In this document: positions 8,215 through 16,967 of the stretch, piece by piece
Numbering within the stretch: the first letter of the stretch is position 1
How the letters are laid out: every line of letters begins with the position of its first letter
Assembly: GCF_001544695.2 (NCBI RefSeq)
Contig: NZ_FCOM02000013.1
Location: 1 to 64,000 of the forward strand
Length of the DNA stretch: 64,000 nt
Direction of reading: 5' to 3'
Origin: Caballeronia arvi
Lineage (GTDB): Bacteria; Pseudomonadota; Gammaproteobacteria; Burkholderiales; Burkholderiaceae
The notes under the pieces: model-generated
What the model was told of the DNA's origin: nothing
Seen by the model: the letters and a program-made list of their open reading frames with translations, nothing else
The model's database searches: none
Position numbers and translations under genes: made by a program

Positions 8215-9012
8215 TTACATCAAGGGGAAAGGGAAATACTTCTTGCGAATCTGGTCGTAAGTACCGTTCTTGATGATTGCGTCTAGCGCGGTATTAAGGC
8301 GATTGCAGAGGTCACTATCGTCGAGTCGGACAGCGATGGCATTGCCCTCCCCTAAAACACCGCCCTTGAATTCAGGACCGACAAACGTAAAGTCCTTGGA
8401 CTCAGGACGCTTGAAGAAATCGGCGTAGAAGGTCGCCTTGTTGCCGATGACTGCGTCCACCCGTCCCGCAACAAGGTCAAGCTCCGGCTGTCGCGTGCTA
8501 TCGTAGAGAACAAGAGTCGCTGTCTTCTCATAGCCATTCGCGGTCAGCCATTGATGTTGGGAAGAACCCCGCTGGACACCAATGCGCTTGCCTTTCAGAC
8601 CGACAGGCGTCACATCCTTGATTCCACTATCTTTGGCAACGATGAAGCTCGATGTGGTTTCTTTGTATTTGTTCGTGAACAGCACCTGCTTCCGACGCGC
8701 CGGGGTGGTTGACATAGAAGCCACGATGGCGTCATACCGGTTGGCCTGGAGGCCTGGAATGATGCCGTCCCATGCCTGCGCCACAATCTGGCATTTCATC
8801 TTCAACTGCGCACAAAGGGCGTTCGCGATGTCCACATCGAAGCCCTGCAAGTTACCGCTGGAATCCTTGAAGCTCCACGGAGGGTAGGTCCCCTCCGTCG
8901 CCACTCTCAGTGTGTCGCTCGCAGAGTAGACAGGCGTCGACATAGTCAACGCAGCTGCCGTCGCCGCGAAACCAAGAAGCTGTCCAACGCGCTTGAGCAA
9001 ACAAATCAACAT
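8215..9012 (-). CDS. Amino acid ABC transporter substrate-binding protein
   Basis: Periplasmic family 3 solute-binding protein (SBP_bac_3). After a signal peptide ending near TPVYSA the mature part starts DTLRVATEGTYPPWSFKDSSG then LQGFDVDIANALCAQL, the typical ligand pocket opening. IIPGLQANRYDAIVASMSTTP and KGKRIGVQRGSSQ follow, all close to the lysine/arginine/ornithine and octopine/nopaline-binding subgroup. ATG 9012 gives the cleanest signal peptide (MLICLLKRVGQLLGFAATAA); an in-frame ATG at 9054 adds 14 polar residues. First gene of the ABC/BacA-like/aminotransferase operon. The exact ligand is not predictable, but a cationic or amine-bearing amino acid is favoured by the subgroup. Confidence 0.9.
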   Translation of the reverse strand: MLICLLKRVGQLLGFAATAAALTMSTPVYSASDTLRVATEGTYPPWSFKDSSGNLQGFDVDIANALCAQLKMKCQIVAQAWDGIIPGLQANRYDAIVASMSTTPARRKQVLFTNKYKETTSSFIVAKDSGIKDVTPVGLKGKRIGVQRGSSQHQWLTANGYEKTATLVLYDSTRQPELDLVAGRVDAVIGNKATFYADFFKRPESKDFTFVGPEFKGGVLGEGNAIAVRLDDSDLCNRLNTALDAIIKNGTYDQIRKKYFPFPLM

Positions 9013-9054
9013 TTTCGCTGTCTCGTGGGTACTGCGGCGGGACATCCGACGCAT

Positions 9055-9585
9055 GGTGCCACGGTACTCATCCGTTAATCTGGTGTCAATATTTTACTTT
9101 TATGCAATTTCCATACTGGGGTAAACCCCATGAGCGGTCGACTTCCTGTCTGGCGCATGGCCCGCGAGACAAGACAGGAGCTGCGACCCGCCATCTCGAC
9201 AACGCTTGTGTGCGCTTTCTTGCCGGAACGGCGGAAGTAGAAGACGATGAGGGCGCGCTCGCGCAATGGACGCTGCTCACGCTTCGGGGACGCCGAGCGC
9301 GCTCGCTCGAGATAGTGGGGGTCGTGTTGGTTCTGTTCGCAAATTCGGCCGCTAGAGCGTTATCGACGATTGGAGGCTGAATCAAGACCGAACGGAGGTT
9401 TTGATGAGCCCGAGCGACGAAACCACCCCCCTGCTGGCAATCTTGGCGATGGGTGAAGCTGAAATCTAGAGCGGCGAGTCTTGTGACGTCGACGAGTTCT
9501 AGCTGCACTCGAGCAAGAGGATGATTGCCGGGGCGAGAGCTTCAGAAACTGATTGCGACCGCCGACTTAACCGGAGGATGGACAC
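9055..9585. other. Intergenic region upstream of the ABC operon
   Basis: No supported gene. On the minus strand a TTGACA at 9084-9089 precedes the binding-protein gene, but the hexamer 17 bp downstream (TACCGT) is a poor -10. A short inverted repeat, TGGGGT-AA-ACCCCA at 9117-9130, lies just upstream and could be an operator for the XRE-cupin regulator. The remainder to 9585 has short frames in all directions with no recognisable protein. Confidence 0.4.
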
Positions 9586-9975
9586 GTGCCTTCGCTTCTT
9601 GACTTTGCGCTCACGAATCCGGGCTTGATTTTGCTGCCGGCAATCGCGGGCGTGCTAGTCGTGGTGTTGCTGCGAGTAAAAGATAACTACCTTTCGCGCG
9701 GCGTTTTCTCGGTTAAGCGAATGAAAAAAATAGGCGCGGACAACGGCATGAGTGAGTCAGGGACGATGCAGCAGCACGTATATCGCCTTGGCGACAAATG
9801 CAAGGCGTACTGCCCGCAGTGCGATGAACTGGTCTCAACGACTTTCGAGCAGCGCGACCTGGACGAGCCGACCATAAAGGCGAAGGATGCGCTCGTTGCT
9901 GTGTGTGACCAGTGCGGGAGCGTGGTCGCTTTGACCGGAAGCAGTGGGCCTAGTCTCGAGATTGGTCGCCTCTGA
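9586..9975 (+). CDS. Small membrane-anchored zinc-ribbon protein, unknown function
   Basis: The 129-residue product has one N-terminal transmembrane segment (LTNPGLILLPAIAGVLVVVL, residues about 9-28). A basic linker follows, then a C-terminal pair of knuckles CPQC (about residue 77) and CDQC (about residue 107) that would bind one zinc ion as a rubredoxin/ribbon-like unit. The GTG start is fixed by GGAGG at 9573-9577, eight bases upstream. I do not recognise a family. It stands alone between the ABC operon and the porin, followed 54 bp later by a tiny frame that also has a good ribosome-binding site. Confidence 0.65.
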   Translation: MPSLLDFALTNPGLILLPAIAGVLVVVLLRVKDNYLSRGVFSVKRMKKIGADNGMSESGTMQQHVYRLGDKCKAYCPQCDELVSTTFEQRDLDEPTIKAKDALVAVCDQCGSVVALTGSSGPSLEIGRL

Positions 9976-10029
9976 CGGCAAACAGCCAGGTGTTGGCCTG
10001 CCGCCAAGTCGAATGGTTCGGAGGCTGAC

Positions 10030-10137
10030 GTGGTAACCACGTCGAAACCGGCACGGAAGGTCAGCGCTAAGAAGACGGCTGCGGTCGCGAGGGGGGCCGC
10101 GCCAGTGGAGTCGACTCATCCAGCGCATCGTTACTAG
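10030..10137 (+). CDS. Lys/Ala-rich 35-residue peptide, possible gene remnant
   Basis: A GTG codon preceded by CGGAGG (five bases away) opens a 35-codon frame reading VVTTSKPARKVSAKKTAAVA then RGAAPVESTHPAHRY. The Lys/Ala/Pro-rich start resembles the disordered N-terminal tails of Burkholderia DUF2934-type or histone-like proteins, but the folded part that should follow is missing. It could be a truncated gene or a genuine small basic peptide co-transcribed with the zinc-ribbon protein upstream. Confidence 0.35.
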   Translation: MVTTSKPARKVSAKKTAAVARGAAPVESTHPAHRY

Positions 10138-10829
10138 CGATGCGTAGCGTTCAGACAAGACGCGATGCGGAGCTGATGAAAACCCAGTTCAGAACGCGAG
10201 CATCCACGTCCGCCACGAGGGCAAGCGTCCAATTGTCCTGTCACGGCACATCGAATGTCCAACTGCAGTGGTAATGTTCCGAAAACTTTGCCGAGCATTG
10301 TAGAAATGGGCTTCCGTAAGCACGCGGCTCTAAAGCGACGCGACCAGCTTGAGTTCTGACGGACCGAAAGACGGTGCAGCCAATCAATCCGTTCGCGCAA
10401 CCGTGACGTTGAACGCACGAGACTATTCGCCGGCTTGAAAGGAGACCCGTCGCGAGCGACGGGCAAAGAGAGCGCACTCCACGCAAGAGCGCTCGCACAA
10501 TATATAGCTTTGTGTCCTGCGCACTCAAGCCGCGCGTTGAAACGCTGTTTTTCGCGTTATGAAGCATCCGTGCCTCGTCGCGCACGATTTCGAACTAAGA
10601 ATGGTCGCGGCTCCAGTAGAAATCAAAGAATTGGTCATGTAGCGGCGGCGTCATTCGTGAAGCGTCACGAATGAACCGGCCTCTGCCGTCGTCCTGACTT
10701 CAGCAAGTGATGCAATCGCGCCGGACCGGCATTTCATCCATCGACCGCTCGTGCGAGGCTCGCAGAGCACCGGCAGTTCGAATCGCACCAGTTAGTCCCG
10801 CGAGGTTGCAGAGGCATGTTGTAGCCGCA
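10138..10829. other. Non-coding stretch downstream of the porin
   Basis: About 690 bases without a supportable gene. Both strands carry only short frames with no protein-like pattern. No hairpin with a T-run that would serve as a strong porin terminator was seen. A TTCGAAT near 10776 recalls a tRNA T-loop but has no matching stems. Confidence 0.4.
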
Positions 10830-11963
10830 TCAGAATAGATGCCTCATCCCGACCATCGCGCCAGTCTGATTTGCTCCAGCCGCGGGCGTGGCGCCCGCTC
10901 CGCCCGAACTTACCGCATAGCGGGCGTGCGCGCTATTCCCGAGGTAGCCAAGTTGCGCGTATAACGCTGTGGCTTTCGACAAGAGATAGGTCGTGCGAAC
11001 GGTCCCGAGCGTCGCTCGTGTGTCGTGCTGGGCGTTAAGGACTCGATAAACGGCTCCATCAACAATAAACGCTGGTGTGACGAAATACTGCGCACCAAGG
11101 TAGTAGATATCGGAACGCACGCTCGCGACGGCGTCGTTCCCGGGTTCGACCCATCTGCCGAGCCATCCTCCCGACACCTTCGCACCCGCGTACGAAACGT
11201 ACACATTGGCCTGAATGCGTGTGTCTTTGTCCCCGCTGCTCGTGAGCGGCGTCGTTGCAACACCGTCGAAGAAGTTCGCGGCCGCATTGGTGCCACCGCG
11301 TTGCTGGTCATACGTGACTACGGCGCCGAAGTGGTTGATGTCGTATTTGAGCATTGCCGACCACTGCTTACACTGCTGGAAGTCACCCGCAACCGAACCC
11401 GCGCATGTGCCCTGTCCAGGGGAATTGCCGGTACCGGCGGAATCGCGTCCGAATGAGTAGGTCGCACCAATCGTCACGCCCGAAAAAGTTCCCTTGTACG
11501 CTACCGTGTTGTCACTGCGCGCGTTCGGGACGTACGCATCGAGCGAGCCCAGGCTGTAGATGGCGGGCCCCATGACGTCGTTTTCCAGCAACGCGATGTA
11601 CGTCATGGTGTACTGCCGTCCAAAGCTAAAGGTGCCGTAGTTGGACGCCAGACCGACCCAAGCCTGTCGTCCAAACAGCCGACCACCTTGCCCCAGGTCG
11701 CCGCCTCGAATATTGAAGCCGTTTTCCAATTGGAAGACAGCCTTCAGTCCGCCACCGAGGTCCTCAACACCGCGGAGACCCCACCGCGACGGAAGCGACC
11801 CAGTGATTGCCGGCATCCGAAACAGGCTGTCTCCCGCTGCGTTCGCGTGGGAGATATATTCAACTCCAGTGTCGACGATGCCGTAAAGGGTTATGGAGCT
11901 CTGCGCGAACACCGGGGCGATAGAACTGACCATCATCGTGGGGATTAACCATAGCTTCTTCAT
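10830..11963 (-). CDS. Gram-negative outer membrane porin, Burkholderia type
   Basis: A 377-residue trimeric porin. The signal peptide (MKKLWLIPTMMVSSIAPVFA) is followed by QSSITLYGIVDTGVEY, the invariant first strand of beta-proteobacterial OmpC-like porins. SRWGLRGVEDLGGGLKAVFQ and GRLFGRQAWVGL are also family signatures, and the chain ends with the obligate C-terminal Phe (GMRHLF) recognised by the BAM complex. Such porins give small anionic or neutral solutes passage across the outer membrane. Coming last in the minus-strand run after the MFS transporter, it probably serves uptake of the aromatic acid handled by the demethylase genes, although it may be transcribed separately. Confidence 0.92.
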   Translation of the reverse strand: MKKLWLIPTMMVSSIAPVFAQSSITLYGIVDTGVEYISHANAAGDSLFRMPAITGSLPSRWGLRGVEDLGGGLKAVFQLENGFNIRGGDLGQGGRLFGRQAWVGLASNYGTFSFGRQYTMTYIALLENDVMGPAIYSLGSLDAYVPNARSDNTVAYKGTFSGVTIGATYSFGRDSAGTGNSPGQGTCAGSVAGDFQQCKQWSAMLKYDINHFGAVVTYDQQRGGTNAAANFFDGVATTPLTSSGDKDTRIQANVYVSYAGAKVSGGWLGRWVEPGNDAVASVRSDIYYLGAQYFVTPAFIVDGAVYRVLNAQHDTRATLGTVRTTYLLSKATALYAQLGYLGNSAHARYAVSSGGAGATPAAGANQTGAMVGMRHLF

Positions 11964-12014
11964 TGCGTCTCCAAACAGATTGTAGTTTTGAATATGTTTG
12001 CCATCGACCTTCCG

Positions 12015-13352
12015 CTAATGAAGCGCCTGCTGCCCTTCCGGCAATGCCGGGACACTCGTCTTAAGCGAAATCGAAACCACGAATAGGACTGCTAAAATGA
12101 ATGGACCACAAAATAGGTAATAGAGACCGGATACGCTCCATCCGGAATCCAGAAGTGCGCCCACAGCGAATGGCGCGAGGATTGCACCTGCGCGGCCCAT
12201 ACCAATCGCCCAGCCCACGCCAGTGGCGCGCACCTGCGGTGCATACAATCGAGGCGTGAGGGCATAGAGTCCTCCAACGCACGCAGAAATGACCGCTCCC
12301 AAAATCACCGAGACAATCAACGCCACGCTCAGGGACGACGAAACTGCACCAAACATCCCAATGAGCAGCGCGCTTGCAACTAGAAAGCCGGCTAGCAGGC
12401 GAACGACGTTGCAGCGCGCCGAGGCAAAGCTGAACAAGGTACACCCCACCATCCCGCCAACGTTGAGAAGAACTCCGCCAGTGATGCCCTGTACTGCGGA
12501 CAGTCCCGCCTGGACCAGCAGCTTGGGTGTCCAGCTCATGACGAAATAGAAGCCCGCCATCACGCAGAAGAACGCGGCCCAGATGCAGAGAGTCTGCCCC
12601 ATCGTTCCATGAGAGAGTGGCGAAGCGGATGATTGCTCGCGCCCGATTGTCGGCTCTGTTTTTGGCAAAGCGGAAATACGCTCAACACCCATTCTTTCGA
12701 GAATATTGTTGACTTTATCGAGCGCGAAGGCCGGCCTGCGAGCAATCAGAAAGTCTAATGACTCGGGCAGCGAAGACAGGACAAGCGGAAGCACAATCGC
12801 TGTCGCCAGGCCACCAAAGACGAAGACACTCCGCCAGCCGAAGTGCATCAGAAGGTACGCGGAGGCTGCTCCGCCTAGCGTTGCGCCAAGGGCGTAACCT
12901 GTGGACTGCATGCTCACCGCGCCGCTCCTCCAACGAAGGGAGCTGTATTCGGATGCGATGACCGCAGTGCTGGCAAGCATGCCACCGATTCCCAGTCCGG
13001 TAGCGGCTCGAAGAGCGACAAGTTGCGTCAGATTTTGTGCGAAAGCCGACGCCATCATGCCGCATGCAATGGTCGCTAAACAGCCGATAACAAGTGGTCT
13101 GCGCCCTACGCGGTCTGCGAGAGGTGCGATAAACATCGAACCGCCGGCCATACCGAACAGGCCTGCGCTGAGCAATACGCCTATTTCCTTGCCCGTCAGT
13201 TTCCAGTCCGCCGACAGATGGGCGGCCGAGAACGCAACCGCCAGCACGTCGAAGCCGTCGAGCATGTTGAGCACGATGCAAACGACCACTGCAGTTACCT
13301 GGAAACGGCTCATCGGGCGTTCATCGACTGTTCGCCGCACGTTGATTTCCAT
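12015..13352 (-). CDS. MFS transporter, aromatic acid:H+ symporter family
   Basis: A 445-residue major facilitator protein. VVCIVLNMLDGFDVLAVAFS is the DGFD signature of the aromatic acid:H+ symporters (BenK, PcaK, VanK). LADRVGRRPLVIG is the loop 2-3 motif, and GWRSVFVFGG and RLYAPQVRATGVGWAIGMGR match the second half. ATG 13352 has AAGGAG eight bases upstream; the frame is open further but lacks support. The central loop (residues about 210-240) is hydrophilic as usual. The location next to Rieske demethylase genes argues for import of a methoxylated aromatic acid such as vanillate. Confidence 0.92.
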   Translation of the reverse strand: MEINVRRTVDERPMSRFQVTAVVVCIVLNMLDGFDVLAVAFSAAHLSADWKLTGKEIGVLLSAGLFGMAGGSMFIAPLADRVGRRPLVIGCLATIACGMMASAFAQNLTQLVALRAATGLGIGGMLASTAVIASEYSSLRWRSGAVSMQSTGYALGATLGGAASAYLLMHFGWRSVFVFGGLATAIVLPLVLSSLPESLDFLIARRPAFALDKVNNILERMGVERISALPKTEPTIGREQSSASPLSHGTMGQTLCIWAAFFCVMAGFYFVMSWTPKLLVQAGLSAVQGITGGVLLNVGGMVGCTLFSFASARCNVVRLLAGFLVASALLIGMFGAVSSSLSVALIVSVILGAVISACVGGLYALTPRLYAPQVRATGVGWAIGMGRAGAILAPFAVGALLDSGWSVSGLYYLFCGPFILAVLFVVSISLKTSVPALPEGQQALH

Positions 13353-13616
13353 CTGTGTCTCCTTGTGATGTAGTAAGTAGTGCCCTCGGGAACGGCCCGC
13401 GGACGGACACCCAGCGTGCTTTAGGCAGTGGTTGACTCCAAAACTCCCGGCCGGTTGCGAAGCCAATCCGGGCACGCGCGGTCGGTACCAACACTCTCGA
13501 GCGCTGGTGTTGCTTCGCTTCTTTGGTCTTTCGTCTGGTCGCCCTGGAGCATTCAAAGCGATTCGATGGCGAGAACACCGTGCCTTGGGGTCAACGCACT
13601 CTCGTCGCACAACCCG

Positions 13617-14819
13617 TCAAGCTGCTTTCCTAAATAGGTTGTGAGGGTCAATCACAAACTTCTTGGGTACACCGGAGTCGAATTGCGAGTAACCCATCGG
13701 GGCGTCGTCGAGGGAAATGACCTCTACGCCAACCGTTTCGGCAATCTTGATTCGGTCCCACAAAATCGCCTGCATGAGAGCTCGGTTGTACTTCATGACC
13801 GGCGTCTGACCAGTGAAGAAGCTGTGCGACTTGGCCCAACCCAGGCCAAAGCGGATACTCAGAGCCCCCTTTTGAGCGGCAGAGTCGGCCGCGCCGGGGT
13901 CTTCAGTGACGTATAGGCCCGGAATGCCAATCTTTCCGGCCACGCGTGTCACTTCCATCAAGGAATTTAAAACGGTTGCGGGCGCTTCGTGTTGGGCCCC
14001 TTCGTGCCCGTGCCCGCGTGCCTCAAAGCCGACGGCGTCGATAGCGCAGTCAACTTCCGGGGTTCCGAGAATCTGCGCAATTTGGTCTGCGAGGCTGTCG
14101 TGTTCGGACAGGTTCACCGTCTGGAACCCCTGCTTGCGGGCATGGTCCAGGCGTGCAGCATTGATGTCACCGACAATGACGACGGCTGCGCCGAGCAATA
14201 CTGCGGAACTGGCGGCTGCCAAACCGACCGGACCCGCACCTGCGACATACACGGTGCTCCCTGGACCGACGCCGGCCGTGACTGCGCCGTGGTAACCGGT
14301 AGGCAAAATGTCGGAGAGGCACGTCAGGTCGCAGATTTTTTCCATGGCCTGCGCCTTGTCGGGAAAGCGCAAGAGATTGAAGTCGGCATAGGGCACCATG
14401 ACATATTCGGCTTGTCCGCCGACCCAGTCGCCCATGTCGACATAGCCGTATGCGCCTCCCGCGCGCGCGGGATTCACTGTCAGGCAAACGCCGGTGTGCT
14501 GCTCCTTGCAGGTCCGACAGCGGCCGCAGGCAACGTTGAACGGTACCGAAACCAAATCGCCCTTCTGGAGCGTCTCCACGTCTCGTCCAATTTCGATGAC
14601 TTCGCCGGTGATTTCGTGGCCAAGGATCAAGCCAGCAGGCGCAGTTGTTCGGCCGCGGACCATGTGCTGGTCCGAGCCACAGATGTTGGTCGAAACCACC
14701 CGCAAAATGACGCCGTGGTCAATCCTGCGTCCTCTTGGGTCAGCGAGTGTCGGGTAGGCAATCGACTGAACTTCTACTTTTCCAGGTCCAACGTACGCAA
14801 CACCGCGATTTGATGCCAT
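13617..14819 (-). CDS. fdhA: Formaldehyde dehydrogenase, glutathione-independent
   Basis: A 400-residue zinc-dependent medium-chain dehydrogenase with the features of Pseudomonas FdhA. NICGSDQHMVRGR and GHEITGEVIEIG provide catalytic zinc ligands, CGRCRTCKEQHTGVC the structural zinc cluster, and VYVAGAGPVGLAAASSAVLLGA the NAD-binding Rossmann loop. The family oxidises formaldehyde to formate without glutathione and carries tightly bound NAD. It lies 32 bp after the second oxygenase gene. This fits removal of the formaldehyde released by oxidative O-demethylation, and supports reading the cluster as a demethylase pathway. Confidence 0.93.
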   Translation of the reverse strand: MASNRGVAYVGPGKVEVQSIAYPTLADPRGRRIDHGVILRVVSTNICGSDQHMVRGRTTAPAGLILGHEITGEVIEIGRDVETLQKGDLVSVPFNVACGRCRTCKEQHTGVCLTVNPARAGGAYGYVDMGDWVGGQAEYVMVPYADFNLLRFPDKAQAMEKICDLTCLSDILPTGYHGAVTAGVGPGSTVYVAGAGPVGLAAASSAVLLGAAVVIVGDINAARLDHARKQGFQTVNLSEHDSLADQIAQILGTPEVDCAIDAVGFEARGHGHEGAQHEAPATVLNSLMEVTRVAGKIGIPGLYVTEDPGAADSAAQKGALSIRFGLGWAKSHSFFTGQTPVMKYNRALMQAILWDRIKIAETVGVEVISLDDAPMGYSQFDSGVPKKFVIDPHNLFRKAA

Positions 14820-14851
14820 GAAGGATGCCTCCTGAGTGATGGATGGTTTCT

Positions 14852-15922
14852 CTATGCGGATTGCGGCTGCTTCAGAAGCCGGTCGATGACGCGACGAACC
14901 CGGTTGGGCCCTACGTCGACGTGGATGTCGATTTGATTGCGCACCGGAAACTCGCGTTGGTTACGGTATTGCGCCTCAATGATTAGCTTGTCCTCGTCGA
15001 AGGTTGCGGCGCTCTGCTCAATAACGGTCTGCTTGACCTTCTCGATGTCCGTCTGCAAATTGCTTGCTACGCTCCAGAAGTAGTGCGTCGTCGTCTCAGT
15101 CTCTGGAGTGATTCCATGGAATCCACGCATATGAAAGCCACCCCGCGAAGGGTCTTCGAGGCTTCCTTCACCAGCGTCGAGGGCGCCTGTCCATATGCGA
15201 ATGTGCGAGACGTGAAACTCAATCTCCTGCCATCGGTCGACGAGTCCTTTAAATGGCCACGCAGCGGTGTAAGTCGGCGGCGGCTCAGAGTCCAGCATGG
15301 TGCGTACGAGCTTCACCGTATCCCCTTCGACGCTCACCCGGGTTTGTGCGTTCATGTGAACGGGCGCGTTGCCGCCGATGGTCTTCAAATGGACGTATCC
15401 GAGATGGCTGAGGTCCATCAGATTGTCGTGAATCAGTTGATACGGTGCATCGTAGTGGTAGTTGCCACCACCAAATTGGTAGCTCGGGTCGGAGTGGAAC
15501 GTGTACGAAGGTGGCTCCGATGAAGGCTTCGCGTCGGCGAACTCCCCAATCCAGACCCAAACAATCTGGTCGCGTTCCATCACGGGATAGGACTGCACGC
15601 GCGCCTTGGAAGGGATACGGTCTTGCCCAGGAATCTCGATGCATGCCCCTTCTCGATTGAACAGCAGGCCGTGGTATCCACATCGAACGCCACGTCCCTC
15701 GACCGAGCCGCATGACAACGGGAGTTCCTTGTGGCAGCAACGGTCCTCGAGCGCGCCTACTTCGCCGGACGGCAGCCTGAACAAAACGACTGGACGGTTC
15801 AGAATCTTTCTCGCGACCGGCTTGCCATCGAGCTCCCACGAGAAGCCGGCAACCCACCATTGATTCATTGGGAACGTAGTTGTACGAAATTTTACGAGCT
15901 GCTCTACCTGAAGGTTTTCCAC
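14852..15922 (-). CDS. Rieske non-heme iron oxygenase, VanA-like (copy 1)
   Basis: An aromatic-ring/O-demethylating oxygenase of about 356 residues. The Rieske [2Fe-2S] ligands are in DRCCHKELPLSCGS and RCGYHGLLFNREG (C-x-H and C-x-x-H); the mononuclear iron site is in HDNLMDLSHLGYVH. The substrate domain fits vanillate O-demethylase/dicamba monooxygenase-type enzymes, which take electrons from a VanB-type reductase and release formaldehyde. The GTG at 15922 has GGAG about 8 bases upstream; ATG 15868 (MNQWWVAGF) is closer to typical VanA starts but lacks a ribosome-binding site. It lies 79 bp after vanB. It differs markedly from the other VanA-like protein in this operon, so the two probably act on different substrates. 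Confidence 0.88.
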   Translation of the reverse strand: MENLQVEQLVKFRTTTFPMNQWWVAGFSWELDGKPVARKILNRPVVLFRLPSGEVGALEDRCCHKELPLSCGSVEGRGVRCGYHGLLFNREGACIEIPGQDRIPSKARVQSYPVMERDQIVWVWIGEFADAKPSSEPPSYTFHSDPSYQFGGGNYHYDAPYQLIHDNLMDLSHLGYVHLKTIGGNAPVHMNAQTRVSVEGDTVKLVRTMLDSEPPPTYTAAWPFKGLVDRWQEIEFHVSHIRIWTGALDAGEGSLEDPSRGGFHMRGFHGITPETETTTHYFWSVASNLQTDIEKVKQTVIEQSAATFDEDKLIIEAQYRNQREFPVRNQIDIHVDVGPNRVRRVIDRLLKQPQSA

Positions 15923-16001
15923 TTCTTGTCTCCGATGGGTGTTCGCGCCCGGCTTCGTGAACGACGACAGCCTGCAGGCGCGAGCCTGATAATTGCCTTG
16001 C

Positions 16002-16967
16002 TTAGAGGTCGAGAATGAGGACCGGGGTTTTCGAACGCGAGCAGCACGGCAGGAACTGGTCGCAAGCAGCTTTTTCGTCGTCGGTAAGGTACGAATCCCG
16101 ATGGTCGGGCTGCCCCTCCAAAACGCGCGTGAGACACGTGCCACAAACGCCCTGTTCGCACGAGGTCAGCACCTCGACGCCTTTCTCAGCTAGAGCCTCG
16201 ACGACCGTGCATCCGGGCGGGACGTCGACCGTGAGGCCGCTGCTCGCTAGCTTCACCTGGAACGTTGCGTCTCCGACTTCCTGCTCGACGACAGCGCCAA
16301 AGAACTCATAGTGAAGTCTGTCTTCGGGCCACCCCTGCTGACGTGCTTCAGCAAGAACTGCATCCATAAAGCCACGCGGCCCGCATACGTAAAGATGCGC
16401 CCCCTCGGATGCCTGCTTGAGCGTTGCGGACAAATTGAACTTCTGCTCGGGCTCGCCATCGTCGAAATGAATGCTGACCGACTTGCCCAGTTCAGATGAC
16501 ATGATTCGGGAGACAAACGCTGTGCGCTGCGGCGAGCGCGCACAATAGTGCATCTCGAACGTCTCGCCAGCGCAATGCAATCGCTCCGCCATGCACAGGA
16601 TGGGCGTTATGCCAATGCCACCTGCCAGCAGAAGATGACTCTGAGCCTCGTGTGCCAGCGGAAAGTGATTCTTCGGTTCGCTTATCTTGAGCGTGTCGCC
16701 TTCGTGGACGAGGTCGTGAATCGCCTTGGAACCGCCACGACCATCGGCATCACGCAAGACAGCAATGCGGTAACGATTTGACTCGTTCGGATTGTTGCAC
16801 AGGGAATACTGTCGGATGTGCCCGCCCGGCAGATGAACGTCGATATGCGACCCGGCGCTGAACGGCGGCAGCGCACTTCCATTTCCAGAGGTGAATTCGA
16901 AGGCGCATATGCCTTGCGCCTCCTCCCATTTCCGTGAAATCTTCACTTCAAGCGTCGCAGTGTTCAT
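16002..16967 (-). CDS. vanB: Vanillate O-demethylase-type oxidoreductase (VanB-like)
   Basis: A 321-residue phthalate-dioxygenase-reductase family protein. An N-terminal flavin domain contains RQYSLCNNPNESNRYRIAV (FMN binding). A NAD domain has GGIGITPILCMAERL and YVCGPRGFMDAVL, and a C-terminal plant-type ferredoxin domain carries CEQGVCGTCLTRVLEG plus a distal Cys near FLPCCSRS for the [2Fe-2S] cluster. It passes electrons from NAD(P)H to the Rieske centre of VanA-type oxygenases. Its start overlaps the stop of the upstream oxygenase gene by 4 bases, and the other oxygenase follows, so one reductase probably serves both. Confidence 0.92.
   Translation of the reverse strand: MNTATLEVKISRKWEEAQGICAFEFTSGNGSALPPFSAGSHIDVHLPGGHIRQYSLCNNPNESNRYRIAVLRDADGRGGSKAIHDLVHEGDTLKISEPKNHFPLAHEAQSHLLLAGGIGITPILCMAERLHCAGETFEMHYCARSPQRTAFVSRIMSSELGKSVSIHFDDGEPEQKFNLSATLKQASEGAHLYVCGPRGFMDAVLAEARQQGWPEDRLHYEFFGAVVEQEVGDATFQVKLASSGLTVDVPPGCTVVEALAEKGVEVLTSCEQGVCGTCLTRVLEGQPDHRDSYLTDDEKAACDQFLPCCSRSKTPVLILDL

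Noticed and set aside
10740..10800. A tRNA T-loop-like TTCGAAT followed by a CACCA
   Set aside because: The flanking bases do not form T-stem, anticodon or acceptor stems, so no tRNA is supported.
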